Assembly: GCA_910574185.1 (NCBI GenBank)
Contig: CAJSZQ010000001.1
Coordinates: forward strand, 233,833-297,832
Length of the DNA: 64,000 nucleotides
Reading direction: 5' to 3'
Source: Lachnospiraceae bacterium
Lineage (GTDB): Bacteria > Bacillota > Clostridia > Lachnospirales > Lachnospiraceae
Shown: positions 8,310-17,349 of the stretch, piece by piece
Layout of the letters: every line of letters starts with the position of its first letter
Numbering within the stretch: the first letter of the stretch is position 1
Made by a program: the position numbers and the translations under genes
Notes under the pieces: generated by a model
The model's database searches: none
Told to the model about the DNA's origin: nothing
What the model saw: only the letters and a program-made list of their open reading frames with translations

Positions 8310-8336
8310 GGAGAGTAGTAATATCTGCTACTCTCC
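8310..8336 (+). terminator. GGAGAGTAG hairpin, terminator-like
   Basis: A perfect 9-bp stem, GGAGAGTAG with CTACTCTCC, follows the 158-aa gene. Variants of the same hairpin recur at 4239-4267 and 7416-7436, so it may be a dispersed processing or termination signal between genes and tRNAs. Confidence 0.5.
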
Positions 8337-8344
8337 TATCATAT

Positions 8345-8434
8345 GCAGATATAACCCTAATTGGTAAGGGAGAAGATCGCTAATCTTCCAGTAATCATCT
8401 TTTTGGTGGTGTTTGTGTTCAAACAATATCTGCG
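8345..8434 (+). tRNA. tRNA-Ser (GCT)
   Basis: A 90-base class II tRNA with a perfect acceptor GCAGATA/TATCTGC, anticodon GCT and the long variable arm expected of tRNA-Ser. Discriminator G. Confidence 0.85.
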
Positions 8435-8439
8435 TTTCT

Positions 8440-8533
8440 GGTGACGTACCGAAATCTGGTTATAACGGCGCTGACTTGAAATCTGAAGTGTCATGAAAAA
8501 CATGACCTATGGGTTCAAATTCTACCGTCACCG
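8440..8533 (+). tRNA. tRNA-Ser (TGA)
   Basis: A 94-base class II tRNA with a perfect acceptor GGTGACG/CGTCACC, anticodon loop CTTGAAA (TGA) and a variable-arm hairpin GTCATG/CATGAC. Discriminator G. It lies five bases after the other serine tRNA, so both are probably cut from one precursor. Confidence 0.82.
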
Positions 8534-8565
8534 CTTCAAATAAGCATTTTATGTGGTAATTTGTA

Positions 8566-8594
8566 TTTACACTTTTATGATTATACTCTATAAT
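8566..8594 (+). promoter_or_regulatory. promoter of membrane-protein moron
   Basis: TTTACA, 17 bases, TATAAT, about 20 bases before the start of the membrane protein at 8615. It gives this gene its own transcription start, as expected for a moron. Confidence 0.65.
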
Positions 8595-8614
8595 AAATCA
8601 TGAGGGTGATAACT

Positions 8615-9328
8615 ATGGATAAATTTGCAGAAAAATTTAATACATTTGACATATTTACTATGTTGATTCCTGGTATATGCATTTCTTCTTTATTTTGTAT
8701 ATCTTTATCATTCAATTATTATAGTTTATGGATAAAGATGGGGAATGAAAAATATTTAATTTTTATTATATTTAGCTATTTTTGTGGTATTATTTATCAA
8801 GAACTTGGTACAATGTTTGATAAAAAATTTTTATATAAAATATTGTATAAAGGCAATCCTAGAGAAATATTTCTTTTAGAAAATGGACATGATACCATTC
8901 TTAATGAAGAGTTATTTTTCAGAAGTGCTTTAAAAATAAAAGAATATATTATTACTAATCTTCATATACAAATTAATAGTAATATGACCGAAAACGAAGA
9001 AAAAGACTTAAATTCTTTGATTTTCGGCTATTGTTTAAATTTATCTGAGATTAATAATTTAACAGGGAAATCTGAAAAAATGATTATGCTTTCGGAAATG
9101 AGTCGTTCGTTATTTTGGGGATGTATATCAACTATCATATTGAATATTTTTATGATTATTATTTGTCCGTCATTTTGTATATTTTATTGTGTTGAAATAT
9201 TTTTTCTTTTTATCGCATCTTATATTTTTATTCAAAGAAAAAAGCGGTATGAAAAATATCGAATTAGAATATTATTAAGAACTTTATTATTACATATATA
9301 TAAGCCAACACAACTCCCCACAGTATAA
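8615..9328 (+). CDS. four-helix membrane protein moron
   Basis: A 237-residue protein from ATG 8615 (GAGGGTGA upstream; the ATG at 8600 overlaps that signal). Two transmembrane helices (about residues 13-35 and 45-65) are followed by a soluble segment of some 80 residues and two more helices (about 170-190 and 192-212), then a basic tail. Own promoter, own hairpin terminator-like end and no homology to virion genes suggest a moron. Superinfection exclusion is a plausible role but is inference only. Confidence 0.6.
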   Translation: MDKFAEKFNTFDIFTMLIPGICISSLFCISLSFNYYSLWIKMGNEKYLIFIIFSYFCGIIYQELGTMFDKKFLYKILYKGNPREIFLLENGHDTILNEELFFRSALKIKEYIITNLHIQINSNMTENEEKDLNSLIFGYCLNLSEINNLTGKSEKMIMLSEMSRSLFWGCISTIILNIFMIIICPSFCIFYCVEIFFLFIASYIFIQRKKRYEKYRIRILLRTLLLHIYKPTQLPTV

Positions 9329-9407
9329 TGTGGGGAGTATACTTTTAAAAGACATATCGTTTAAACTATGAAAAGTTTATCTTTAAAAGAATTGATTGAT
9401 TAATTCA

Positions 9408-9536
9408 TTATAATAAATTGAACAACCAATTATAAAATGTAACAATTTGATTACGAAATAAAAAACTTAATAGAATAATCATTATTATGATTACAATATA
9501 AGCTAGAAAATTAGAATCTTCACTTTCTTCATCCAT
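9408..9536 (-). CDS. small single-helix membrane protein, 42 aa
   Basis: A 42-residue ORF overlapping the end of the upstream minus-strand gene by eight bases. It has an acidic start (MDEESEDSN), one hydrophobic helix (FLAYIVIIIMIILLSFLF) and a short tail. AAGGAAGAG lies before the ATG. It is probably translated together with its neighbour and may form a membrane complex with it. Confidence 0.5.
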   Translation of the reverse strand: MDEESEDSNFLAYIVIIIMIILLSFLFRNQIVTFYNWLFNLL

Positions 9537-10308
9537 CATTAGATTTCTCTTCCTTTTCTTGAATAATATAGCTATTTAAATATATCAAGTTTTCTATAAT
9601 AGAAACATTATTTTTTATATAGAAATTTTCTTCATATAAATATAGTGCCTTATTTAAAAATCGAATAATAATAAGAATAATAATTGAAGAAAAAATCAAA
9701 AAAACAAGAAATTTTATTGCCTCAAAAAAAGAAAAGTGATTAAAATAAGTTTGAACAAATATATCCCAAATTGGCAATATCATTATACTAATAACTACTA
9801 AAATGGTAATTTTTTTCTTTTCTATTTTATCTATTCTTTTTTCAAGCTGTTGATTTATTATTTCAATTTCTTTTATAGTATAATTTCTATCATTATAATA
9901 TTCCTTTAACAATTTGAATCTTATATCTTGAATCATCAAATGTTTGCATTTTGTCTTATTATCTATATATTTTAATAACATTAAAGTACATATACAAGTA
10001 AGCAAACAACAAAATCCACAAATTTTTTCATAAAAGTAGTCTACGCGAAAATAAACAAGCAGTATATAGATTACTAATATAAACACAGAATTTAATAATG
10101 ATATTATTGTTAAGAAATATTTTCTATTTTCATCTTTATACACTAGTTTATAAACACCAAGATTTTTCTTAGCATACAGAATCAAATTGTTTATATCCGT
10201 ATCATTAATAATTTTCATATCTATAATTATATCAAATATTACAACTAAATCAACTATTTCACAAAATAATTTACTATTATATTTAAATGTAAGACCTCCG
10301 ATTTCCAC
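9529..10308 (-). CDS. four-helix membrane protein, minus strand
   Basis: Up to 259 residues, AT-rich. Helix pairs at about residues 65-90 and 95-115, then a basic coiled segment (EIINQQLEKRIDKIEKKK), then a second helix pair near 165-185 and 195-220, with a soluble tail. The start is uncertain: GTG 10308 lacks a ribosome binding site, while GGAGGT at 10285-10290 points to an initiation site without a normal start codon. The opposite orientation to virion genes marks it as a moron or lysogenic-conversion gene. The architecture parallels the protein at 8615. Confidence 0.55.
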   Translation of the reverse strand: MEIGGLTFKYNSKLFCEIVDLVVIFDIIIDMKIINDTDINNLILYAKKNLGVYKLVYKDENRKYFLTIISLLNSVFILVIYILLVYFRVDYFYEKICGFCCLLTCICTLMLLKYIDNKTKCKHLMIQDIRFKLLKEYYNDRNYTIKEIEIINQQLEKRIDKIEKKKITILVVISIMILPIWDIFVQTYFNHFSFFEAIKFLVFLIFSSIIILIIIRFLNKALYLYEENFYIKNNVSIIENLIYLNSYIIQEKEEKSNDG

Positions 10309-10377
10309 TCAAAAATGAGAATTCAACTCTTTCTGTGGTTTTATTAAAAATATATTTTAATTAAAGAGGTGAATAAA

Positions 10378-10509
10378 ATAAAAAAATATAAATGGTGGGA
10401 AACCCCTTTTTCTGACGCTAAAGGATTTTACAAAATTAACCCAGCTCTTATAGGCGGAATTATTTCACTAACTGTAGTATTGATATTAACAATGATTTTG
10501 CCTCTGTAG
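10378..10509 (+). CDS. small membrane peptide, probable ATA start
   Basis: A peptide of 43-46 residues with the pattern KKYKWWETPFSDAKGFYK followed by one transmembrane helix (IGGIISLTVVLILTMILPL). AGAGGTG (10365-10371) lies six bases before an ATA codon at 10378, whereas the only regular start, GTG 10369, is inside that signal. Its 3' end overlaps the convergent minus-strand gene by 50 bases. Confidence 0.45.
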   Translation: MKKYKWWETPFSDAKGFYKINPALIGGIISLTVVLILTMILPL

Positions 10510-10951
10510 AAAACATTCCTAAAATAAATGTTATTATTCCAACACTAATTGAAACCATCATTGTATTCCTCCAATAATGTTTATTGTTTTCTTTAAGCAT
10601 TCTATTTGATGTTTCTAATTCTGCATTTATATTTCTTAATTGCTCCAGTTCATCCGTTTGAGAATCAATTGTTTTATTCAATACTTCTATTTGTGCATTA
10701 CATTTTAAGTTCTCATAATGAATAGATTTTAATTCTGCATTTGCGTTTTCTAGCATACCAGATAATTCACTGATCTTTTCATTCTGCTCTTCCAATATCC
10801 TATTAGTTTTATGTATCGGATTTGGCATTATATTTGCACTTGGAACTGTTTGAATATCCAATTTAGGCAAGGGTGCATCTTGCATAAGAACTTCAATATC
10901 TGTATTCTGAAAAAGATTATGAGTCGGAATCAAATTATTCGTTATTGACAT
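10460..10951 (-). CDS. coiled-coil protein with C-terminal membrane anchor
   Basis: A 163-residue protein from ATG 10951, preceded by AGAGGA; the frame is open further upstream without a signal. Residues 1-50 are polar, residues 55-130 form a continuous coiled coil (ILEEQNEKISELSGMLENAN and following heptads), and the last 30 residues are a transmembrane helix (TMMVSISVGIITFILGMF). The tail-anchored coiled-coil design is typical of phage-encoded accessory or defence membrane proteins. Precise role unknown. Confidence 0.55.
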   Translation of the reverse strand: MSITNNLIPTHNLFQNTDIEVLMQDAPLPKLDIQTVPSANIMPNPIHKTNRILEEQNEKISELSGMLENANAELKSIHYENLKCNAQIEVLNKTIDSQTDELEQLRNINAELETSNRMLKENNKHYWRNTMMVSISVGIITFILGMFSTEAKSLLISILQLVK

Positions 10952-11033
10952 AATAGAAATCCTCTTTCTTTTTAATGCCGAATCAAGTATAACATATAAC
11001 TGATAATTATAAAAGAACAACATAAATATTTTC

Positions 11034-11106
11034 CTGAATATGGGACAATTGGTAGTCAGATGGTTTTGGGAACCAGACGTTATAGGTTCGAGTCCTGCTA
11101 TTTAGA
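11034..11106 (+). tRNA. tRNA-Pro (TGG), divergent
   Basis: Acceptor CTGAATA/TATTTAG (one G.U pair), D arm GGAC/GTC, anticodon loop TTTTGGG carrying TGG and T loop TTCGAGT. The T stem has one mismatch, so the gene may be slightly decayed but is recognisable. Confidence 0.7.
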
Positions 11107-11112
11107 TTTCAA

Positions 11113-11136
11113 ACAGTCATTACGACTGTCTTTTTT
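11113..11136 (+). terminator. terminator after tRNA-Pro
   Basis: ACAGTC pairs with GACTGT around a 5-base loop, followed by C and six T. It separates the tRNA/moron region from the packaging operon. Confidence 0.7.
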
Positions 11137-11178
11137 AATTGAATAAAAAATTAATAAAAAAGAAAGGATGGTGAGCAT

Positions 11179-12192
11179 TTGACTCAAGGAAAATTAACTA
11201 AAGAAGAACGTATTCGTGAGTCAATGAACTCACCTAAAAAAATAGATATTACTGTTGACATTAAGATACCAAGGTCCGCAGAGCAATTTGATCCAAAGAA
11301 ACATAAATATAAATGTTCCTGCTGTGGAAAGGGTTTTAATGGACAACAGAAAAATAATTTTCAAAAATCTAACAGTCCGCTCTTTCAAGCTAATGATGGG
11401 TTTTTGCCTTGGTGTAAGGAATGTACTGATCGCTATTTGATTTCATTATCTTCATTCTATTCAAATAACGAGGAACATGCTATTGAGCATTTTTGTCAGC
11501 AAGTAGATTGGGTGTATGATATTGAACCTCTGAAGTGTGCGAGGGAAATATCCAGTGACAGATCCCGAATTAGTCATTATGCTGCTAAAAAGAATTTGAA
11601 TGTTGGAAATAGAAAAACTTATTTTGATACACTGAAGTATAATTATGAACAAAAACAAGATAATATTGTTACTTCTCGTGAACAGGCGAAATCAGAAGAA
11701 TCTACTATTACTGCTTCTGCTGTTGACAGGTGGGGCGTTGGATTCAAGGAACAGGATTATAAAAATCTTGATGAACATTATCGTATGCTAAAAAAGAATA
11801 ATCCAAATGCAGATAATAACCAAGAAATTTTTATCAAAGATTTATGTAATATCAATATGCTTAAAATTCATGCATTACAGAATGGCGATTCAAAAGAGTA
11901 TGCTTCTTTGGTTGAACAGTATGCCAAAACCTTTAAACAGGCAGGTTTAAGAACAATAGAAGAAAAGGACAATAGTAACAATGAGACATTTGGTGTAACT
12001 TTAGCAACTATTTCTGAATTTACACCAGAAGAATTTTATAAAGATAAAAAATTATATGAGGATTGGGATGAATTAGGTGATTATTTTGATCGTCACATAT
12101 GTAGACCTATGAAAAATCTTATGTTTGATAAAAATGTAAGAGATAAAGAATTTTTTGTTTCTGATGGTGAAGATAATGAAAACGATGAATAA
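11179..12192 (+). CDS. probable terminase small subunit (zinc-finger type)
   Basis: A 337-residue protein from TTG 11179 behind GGATGGTGA. Residues 43-85 contain CSCCG and, about 30 residues later, WCKEC, a likely four-cysteine zinc site, then a basic helical middle and an acidic tail ending EDNENDE. It is directly upstream of the large terminase and overlaps it by 17 bases. The size and zinc finger resemble large small-terminase-position proteins of Clostridia phages. The assignment rests mostly on position. Confidence 0.6.
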   Translation: MTQGKLTKEERIRESMNSPKKIDITVDIKIPRSAEQFDPKKHKYKCSCCGKGFNGQQKNNFQKSNSPLFQANDGFLPWCKECTDRYLISLSSFYSNNEEHAIEHFCQQVDWVYDIEPLKCAREISSDRSRISHYAAKKNLNVGNRKTYFDTLKYNYEQKQDNIVTSREQAKSEESTITASAVDRWGVGFKEQDYKNLDEHYRMLKKNNPNADNNQEIFIKDLCNINMLKIHALQNGDSKEYASLVEQYAKTFKQAGLRTIEEKDNSNNETFGVTLATISEFTPEEFYKDKKLYEDWDELGDYFDRHICRPMKNLMFDKNVRDKEFFVSDGEDNENDE

Positions 12193-14002
12193 TCAAACAC
12201 CTACAGACGAAAATCAACTATCACTATATAAAAATTTCCCTTCTACTCATTATCTTAGTAATCAAAATAATGTTTTACATACAATCGCTTGGTGTTCATT
12301 CTGGCGCAGAAATTTACATTTATTTGTACGAGATTACCTAAAATTATCCCTTTATCCCTATCAACAAATAGCAATATATAAAATGGGTATATCCAATTTT
12401 ATTTGTATGATTGCAAGTCGAAATGATGCAAAATCTTTTATTATTGCTCTCTATGCCTGTTGTAGATGTATCCTCTACCCTGGGACATTATTTGTTATTG
12501 GTAGTGCCACTAAGGGTCAAAGTAAGTTGATGGTAAGTGCAAAAATTCAAGATGAGTTAATGCAATGGTCTAAACCATTATCTGCTGAAATAGAAAAAGT
12601 CAGTACAAGTATGAATGATACATATGTAAAATTTCGTAATACTTCAAAAATAATTGTATATACAGCCAATGACAATGCTAGAGGAAATCGTAGTCACGCA
12701 AGCTGTAGAGAAGAATTTCGACAAATAGACAAAAAAATTGAGGACTCTGTTATTTCGCCTTTCCAAACAGTTAGAAATAGACCATATATGAGAAAAAATA
12801 TAGGAAATAAACTATATGGTGACATTTCTATATTACAAGAAAATCCTGTTGATATTTATATTTCTAGTAGTTGGATCGATGATGGTAACTGGATGTGGGG
12901 AATTGTTGACCAAGCATTTAATGGAATGTTAAAGAATGACGGTTCTGTTTTACTTACATTTGATGAAAGTATTACTTTAAAGCATCATTTGAAAACAATG
13001 AAGCAAATGAAGCGTGAGAAGAAAAAGCAAGACCCTGTAACATGGAAAACAGAGTTTCTAAATCTCAAAGTTAAAGATTCTCTTTCGTCATACTTTACAT
13101 ATAAAATGCTAATGGATAGACAAGTATCAAAACACGTATTCTATCCCAAAAATATATTAGATTTTAAAAGTAGCAGAAGAAATAAATATGCAATTCCAAA
13201 ACAAGATAATGAAGTCAGAGTAATATCAAATGATATCGCATTTGTAGCAGGTCAGAAGAATGACAATTCTGTTTATAGCTGTATTCGTGCTATCCCTGAA
13301 AATATTACATATGAAACAAATAATGGTTCAGTAGAAATAAAACAAGGATACCGGCGACAATATCCCTACATTGAATCAAATCAACTTGGTGACACTACGA
13401 AACAAGCAATCAGAATTAGGCAATTATATGAAGATTTTGAATCTGACTTTATTGTTATTGATACTAGAAATGGTGGTTTGCAGGTACTTTATACGCTTGA
13501 AAAAGTATTATATGATGAAGAACGTGGTATTGAATACTCTCCGCTTTGTTGCATGAACAATGAGGATTATGCAAAGGTGTGTATTGATCCAGGTGCCAAA
13601 AAATGTATATATGCTATAAATGCAACTCAAACTCTAAATAGTGATATTGCTATATCTTTCAGAAAAAATCTTGTTGAAAATAAAATTGATTTCTTAGTTA
13701 ATTTTAATATTGCAAAAGAGGAAATATTACAAAATAATAAAGAGTATATCGAAGAAGTTGATGTTGAAAAACAAGTTGAATTTGAAAGACCATTTCTTGA
13801 AACACAAGCAATGATTAGTGAATGTGCAGAGCTTCAATATGAAAAAATGCCACAAACGGGAGTTATAAAAATTCAAGAAAAAGGAAAAAACCGAAAGGAT
13901 AGATATACAAGCTGTTCTTACGGTTCATATTTTATTGACCAGTTAGAATTAGATATGCTAGGATCATCATCTGATTACGATTATTCAGTTTTAATCAATT
14001 AG
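12176..14002 (+). CDS. terL: terminase large subunit
   Basis: A 608-residue packaging motor from ATG 12176 (GGTGA upstream), overlapping the previous gene. The ATPase part has the degenerate Walker A sequence ASRNDAKSFIIAL near residue 78, a segment LFVIGSATKGQSKLMV typical of terminases, and a probable Walker B/motif III region around SSSWIDDG. The C-terminal nuclease shows VIDTRNGGLQVL, corresponding to a conserved acidic nuclease motif. It would cut and translocate DNA into the procapsid. The Walker A lacks the usual GxGK glycines but retains the lysine. Confidence 0.85.
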   Translation: MKTMNNQTPTDENQLSLYKNFPSTHYLSNQNNVLHTIAWCSFWRRNLHLFVRDYLKLSLYPYQQIAIYKMGISNFICMIASRNDAKSFIIALYACCRCILYPGTLFVIGSATKGQSKLMVSAKIQDELMQWSKPLSAEIEKVSTSMNDTYVKFRNTSKIIVYTANDNARGNRSHASCREEFRQIDKKIEDSVISPFQTVRNRPYMRKNIGNKLYGDISILQENPVDIYISSSWIDDGNWMWGIVDQAFNGMLKNDGSVLLTFDESITLKHHLKTMKQMKREKKKQDPVTWKTEFLNLKVKDSLSSYFTYKMLMDRQVSKHVFYPKNILDFKSSRRNKYAIPKQDNEVRVISNDIAFVAGQKNDNSVYSCIRAIPENITYETNNGSVEIKQGYRRQYPYIESNQLGDTTKQAIRIRQLYEDFESDFIVIDTRNGGLQVLYTLEKVLYDEERGIEYSPLCCMNNEDYAKVCIDPGAKKCIYAINATQTLNSDIAISFRKNLVENKIDFLVNFNIAKEEILQNNKEYIEEVDVEKQVEFERPFLETQAMISECAELQYEKMPQTGVIKIQEKGKNRKDRYTSCSYGSYFIDQLELDMLGSSSDYDYSVLIN

Positions 14003-14018
14003 CGAAAGGAGACGACAA

Positions 14019-15656
14019 ATGCCTGAAGAAGTAAAACGCAAGAGGGGTCGCCCTCCTAAAAATAAGCCTACTACTCCACCCATAGCAGAAGCAAACAATA
14101 CTAATCCGCAAAACAGTCCTATTGATTATGAGTTTAACTCATATTCGTATCATCATCTATTTGAATCAATTTTTAGCTGCGGAGTATATGATTACTTTAC
14201 AAAGGAAGAAATTGATTCAGTCCTGAGAAACCCTATTGGAAATCACGAAACAGCAATTAAATTATCTGAATTTGTATATGGTAAAAATGGTATTGTAAGC
14301 AATTCTATAGATTACATGACTGCACTTCTGACTCTTGATAGAATCGTCACTTGTAAAAGTAAAGCCCAGAAAGCGAAAGTAAAAAAAGATTTAATGAAGT
14401 CTACATTAGATACTATTGATGATAAGGCTTTCATTCGTGATGCCTTGTTCACAGAAATGTTGGATGGAATAGCCTTCTACTATTTTGAAACTACGGAAAA
14501 ATCTGTAGACCGTAGAAAGTTTATGACAGATTACGATGTGGAAAACATTATAGAAATTAATGACTTTGGTCTGAATGCTTCTATTATAACTTTGCCTTGG
14601 CAATACACAAAAATTGTTGGTAAGAAAAATGGACGATTTGTATTGGCATTTAATCTAAGATATTTTGATGATTTCACTGGGGAAGATTTAATCAGAAAAT
14701 TAAGGAAATATCCAAAAGAGATTGTTGATGGATACAATCAGAAAAAGAATACCGATACATCAGGTGATTGGTTAGTTCTTAATCCAGATAGAACAATGTG
14801 CAGAAAAATCAAGTGTAAAAACGTTGAGGCTTGGGGACGAAGCCTTGTAATTGCAGCTCTGTCAGATGTACTGTACAAAGACTATTTCATAGATACCAAA
14901 CGAAACGTTCTTGATGAGCTGAATAATCGTGTTATCTATGAAGTGTTCCCTGAAAATAAACAAGGTACTGGATCTACATTAACCAAGAAGCAGCAGGAAG
15001 ATCAGCATAATGCCGTAAAGGGTGCAGTTTTACGTAAAAATAGTCGTGGTGGAGTGAGTTTTATGTCGTTGGCTGCTGGGACTAAATTGGATTCAATAGA
15101 TGTTTCCACAGATATTTTTGACAAAAAGAATGAATCTGATATGAATAATGATATTGCTGTTGATTTGGGTATTTGTGCATCATTAATTGGTGCAATGTCC
15201 AGCGGGACATTTGCCGGTTCTACTTCTAACTTAGAAATGATAACCGCACAATTATACACATGGGCTTGTGAATGGAAAAATGAATTAGTCCATGTAATAA
15301 ATAAAAATCTAATTAACGAATCAAAAAACAAAGTAGATATATACTACTTTCCTACTTCTTTTGTTAATCGAAAAGAATTCTTTGAAATGATGAAGGATTT
15401 ATATACTTCTGCATCTGGTTCTATGACATTCCTAATCGCAAGTACAGGCGTTGATCCTGATGTTTATATGAGCGTAATGGATTCTGAAATCGAGGACGGT
15501 ATATATGAAAAATATCCGCCACACCAAACGGCATGGACATCTAATAATGATACTAGAAATGAAGGCGGCAGACCTAAAACAGATAATCCATCTGAAAACA
15601 CTATAAAGTCTCAAACCAATAATGGAAACGCCCTGCCAAGCCCAAGCGACAAATAA
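14019..15656 (+). CDS. portal protein
   Basis: A 545-residue protein in the position of portal, between terminase and protease, with AAAGGAG before the ATG. It begins with an AT-hook-like KRKRGRPPKNK, unusual for a portal. The body has features of SPP1/HK97-type portals: a wing/stem region with WLVLNPDRTMCRKIKC, a long helix (YKDYFIDTKRNVLDELNN) and a C-terminal polar tail of about 40 residues. The dodecameric portal is the DNA gateway of the capsid. Confidence 0.75.
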   Translation: MPEEVKRKRGRPPKNKPTTPPIAEANNTNPQNSPIDYEFNSYSYHHLFESIFSCGVYDYFTKEEIDSVLRNPIGNHETAIKLSEFVYGKNGIVSNSIDYMTALLTLDRIVTCKSKAQKAKVKKDLMKSTLDTIDDKAFIRDALFTEMLDGIAFYYFETTEKSVDRRKFMTDYDVENIIEINDFGLNASIITLPWQYTKIVGKKNGRFVLAFNLRYFDDFTGEDLIRKLRKYPKEIVDGYNQKKNTDTSGDWLVLNPDRTMCRKIKCKNVEAWGRSLVIAALSDVLYKDYFIDTKRNVLDELNNRVIYEVFPENKQGTGSTLTKKQQEDQHNAVKGAVLRKNSRGGVSFMSLAAGTKLDSIDVSTDIFDKKNESDMNNDIAVDLGICASLIGAMSSGTFAGSTSNLEMITAQLYTWACEWKNELVHVINKNLINESKNKVDIYYFPTSFVNRKEFFEMMKDLYTSASGSMTFLIASTGVDPDVYMSVMDSEIEDGIYEKYPPHQTAWTSNNDTRNEGGRPKTDNPSENTIKSQTNNGNALPSPSDK

Positions 15657-15732
15657 AATAATTCAAATAATAATGGGAGGCTTATAATCATAGGTTTCTT
15701 TTATTATACAAAATTTTAGGAGGTAAATGACA

Positions 15733-16944
15733 ATGCCTATTTTTGAATTATCTTCAAAAAAACATAAGAATGGTCGCAGACCGTTTAAAGCAAGTCTTTA
15801 CGAGTTACAGCCTCCTGAATGTGTAGTCGATGATGTCGGAACTAAATATAACAAAAACGGGATAACCTTTTTGGAAGAATATGCCTCACAAACACTTGAT
15901 AGTATCAAAGATATGAGCGTCAGGGTCGAATTTATTGATGATGAAAGGACTATGATTTTAGCTCATGGTGATACTGGTGTAAGTGATGATGGATTGCCCC
16001 TATTTAACAATGCTACTACCATCGGACATTTTATTAAAGGATATATTGCGGATATTACATTGAATGGTGAAACTAAACGATGCGTATGTGGCGATGGATA
16101 TCTTGATGAAATGGCATATCAGCCATTTATACAGTCATTGGAGACTCAATTAAACAATGGTAATTCTGTAGATGGAAGTATTGAAATTTACAGAACTGAT
16201 AATAACGATGCTATTGTTTATAGAAAAGGATGGTTAGAAAAAGGGAGAATTCCGACAGAATATATTCACTCTGGGTGGGATATGGTTATAAATCCCGCGG
16301 ACTCATCTTCTACTCTATTGGAATTAAATAACTCAAAAACAAATAAGGAGGACAACACTTTGGATGAAAAAGAATTAAAAGAATTAATCCGGTCTACTAT
16401 TTCTGAAACAAATAGTAAAAACGAAGAGTTCATTGAACAGATTAATGAACTTAATTCAACAATTAATGAAAAGGACTCTATTATTGCCGAAAAGGAAGAA
16501 AAAATTGTTGAACTTAATACATCTGTCGAACAGTTACAAAACGCTTTAGATCAGCTAAAAAAGGACCATGAAACTTATTGGGCTGAACGAGATCTGCTTG
16601 AACGCGAGCTTGTTAAGGCAAAAGTTGCTGAAAAACTTGGAGAGCTTGATTCTACCCTTAGTGAATTTAATGAGGAAGAAAAATCTGTAGCTAAAGATGA
16701 TATTGATACTTTAAAAGCAAATTTGAATTCCTGTGAGAAGAAAGAGGAATTAAATAATGCTACTGCAGAAATTAATTCTATCAAATCTAAAATTTGCATG
16801 AGTATTGTTGAAAAGCAGAAAAAGAAAAAGATAGCAGAACAAAATTCTGAAAAAGAAAATAAAAACAACGAAGTAATCGACATTTTCTCTGAAATGTGTT
16901 CTGAGGTGCAGGACAAAGATAAAGTGGATGTAAATATTTTTTAA
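15733..16944 (+). CDS. prohead protease-scaffold fusion
   Basis: A 403-residue protein. ATG 15733 is nine bases from AGGAGG, while ATG 15727 is only three bases away, so the former is preferred. Residues 1-200 look like a capsid-assembly protease (VRVEFIDDERTMILAHGDTG, SVDGSIEIYR, PTEYIHSGWDMVINPADSSS). Residues 210-403 are a highly charged coiled coil of scaffold type. A strong internal start at 16360 would give the scaffold alone. It lies directly upstream of decoration and capsid genes. Confidence 0.7.
   Translation: MPIFELSSKKHKNGRRPFKASLYELQPPECVVDDVGTKYNKNGITFLEEYASQTLDSIKDMSVRVEFIDDERTMILAHGDTGVSDDGLPLFNNATTIGHFIKGYIADITLNGETKRCVCGDGYLDEMAYQPFIQSLETQLNNGNSVDGSIEIYRTDNNDAIVYRKGWLEKGRIPTEYIHSGWDMVINPADSSSTLLELNNSKTNKEDNTLDEKELKELIRSTISETNSKNEEFIEQINELNSTINEKDSIIAEKEEKIVELNTSVEQLQNALDQLKKDHETYWAERDLLERELVKAKVAEKLGELDSTLSEFNEEEKSVAKDDIDTLKANLNSCEKKEELNNATAEINSIKSKICMSIVEKQKKKKIAEQNSEKENKNNEVIDIFSEMCSEVQDKDKVDVNIF
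16360..16944 (+). CDS. nested scaffold protein (internal start)
   Basis: AAGGAGG at 16345-16351 lies eight bases before an in-frame TTG at 16360, followed by DEKELKELIRSTISETNSK. This ideal internal initiation site inside the protease gene predicts a separate 194-residue coiled-coil scaffold, as in lambda C/Nu3. Confidence 0.65.
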   Translation: MDEKELKELIRSTISETNSKNEEFIEQINELNSTINEKDSIIAEKEEKIVELNTSVEQLQNALDQLKKDHETYWAERDLLERELVKAKVAEKLGELDSTLSEFNEEEKSVAKDDIDTLKANLNSCEKKEELNNATAEINSIKSKICMSIVEKQKKKKIAEQNSEKENKNNEVIDIFSEMCSEVQDKDKVDVNIF

Positions 16945-16966
16945 TCAAAACTAGGAGGAACTATAA

Positions 16967-17332
16967 ATGGTAAAATTTCATACGATTGGTCAAATCGAAA
17001 GAGGAGCTTATCCATTCGAGGATGCTGTTGTGGATAATGATATTATGAATGGAGCATTTGGGGATATAGCCAATGGTAAATTCACTGCCAGTGACTCTGG
17101 CAAAAAGGTTATTATGCAGGTTGAAGTTGGTGATGATGAGTACATGGAGCAATACAAAATTCCCAGTGGTTCTCATGTACGTGTTTTAGATCCTGCAAAG
17201 GTTGTCGGCGAACTTGAATTATACGGTTATCCACTTCCAGAAACTTTTGCAGTTGGTGATACTGTTGGTTGTTTTACGATTACCGAAATCATTGGAAATA
17301 AAATTGGCGCAGTTGTTAAATTAACTGCATAA
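16967..17332 (+). CDS. head decoration-type protein
   Basis: A 121-residue beta-rich protein behind AGGAGG. It sits between protease/scaffold and major capsid, the usual place of decoration proteins. The sequence (FTASDSGKKVIMQVEVGDDEYMEQY, then FAVGDTVGCFTITEIIGNK, ending GAVVKLTA) is a small beta barrel with frequent glycine turns. Position plus composition support a capsid decoration role; no catalytic residues are seen. Confidence 0.6.
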   Translation: MVKFHTIGQIERGAYPFEDAVVDNDIMNGAFGDIANGKFTASDSGKKVIMQVEVGDDEYMEQYKIPSGSHVRVLDPAKVVGELELYGYPLPETFAVGDTVGCFTITEIIGNKIGAVVKLTA

Positions 17333-17349
17333 AAGGAGGTACATAATAT

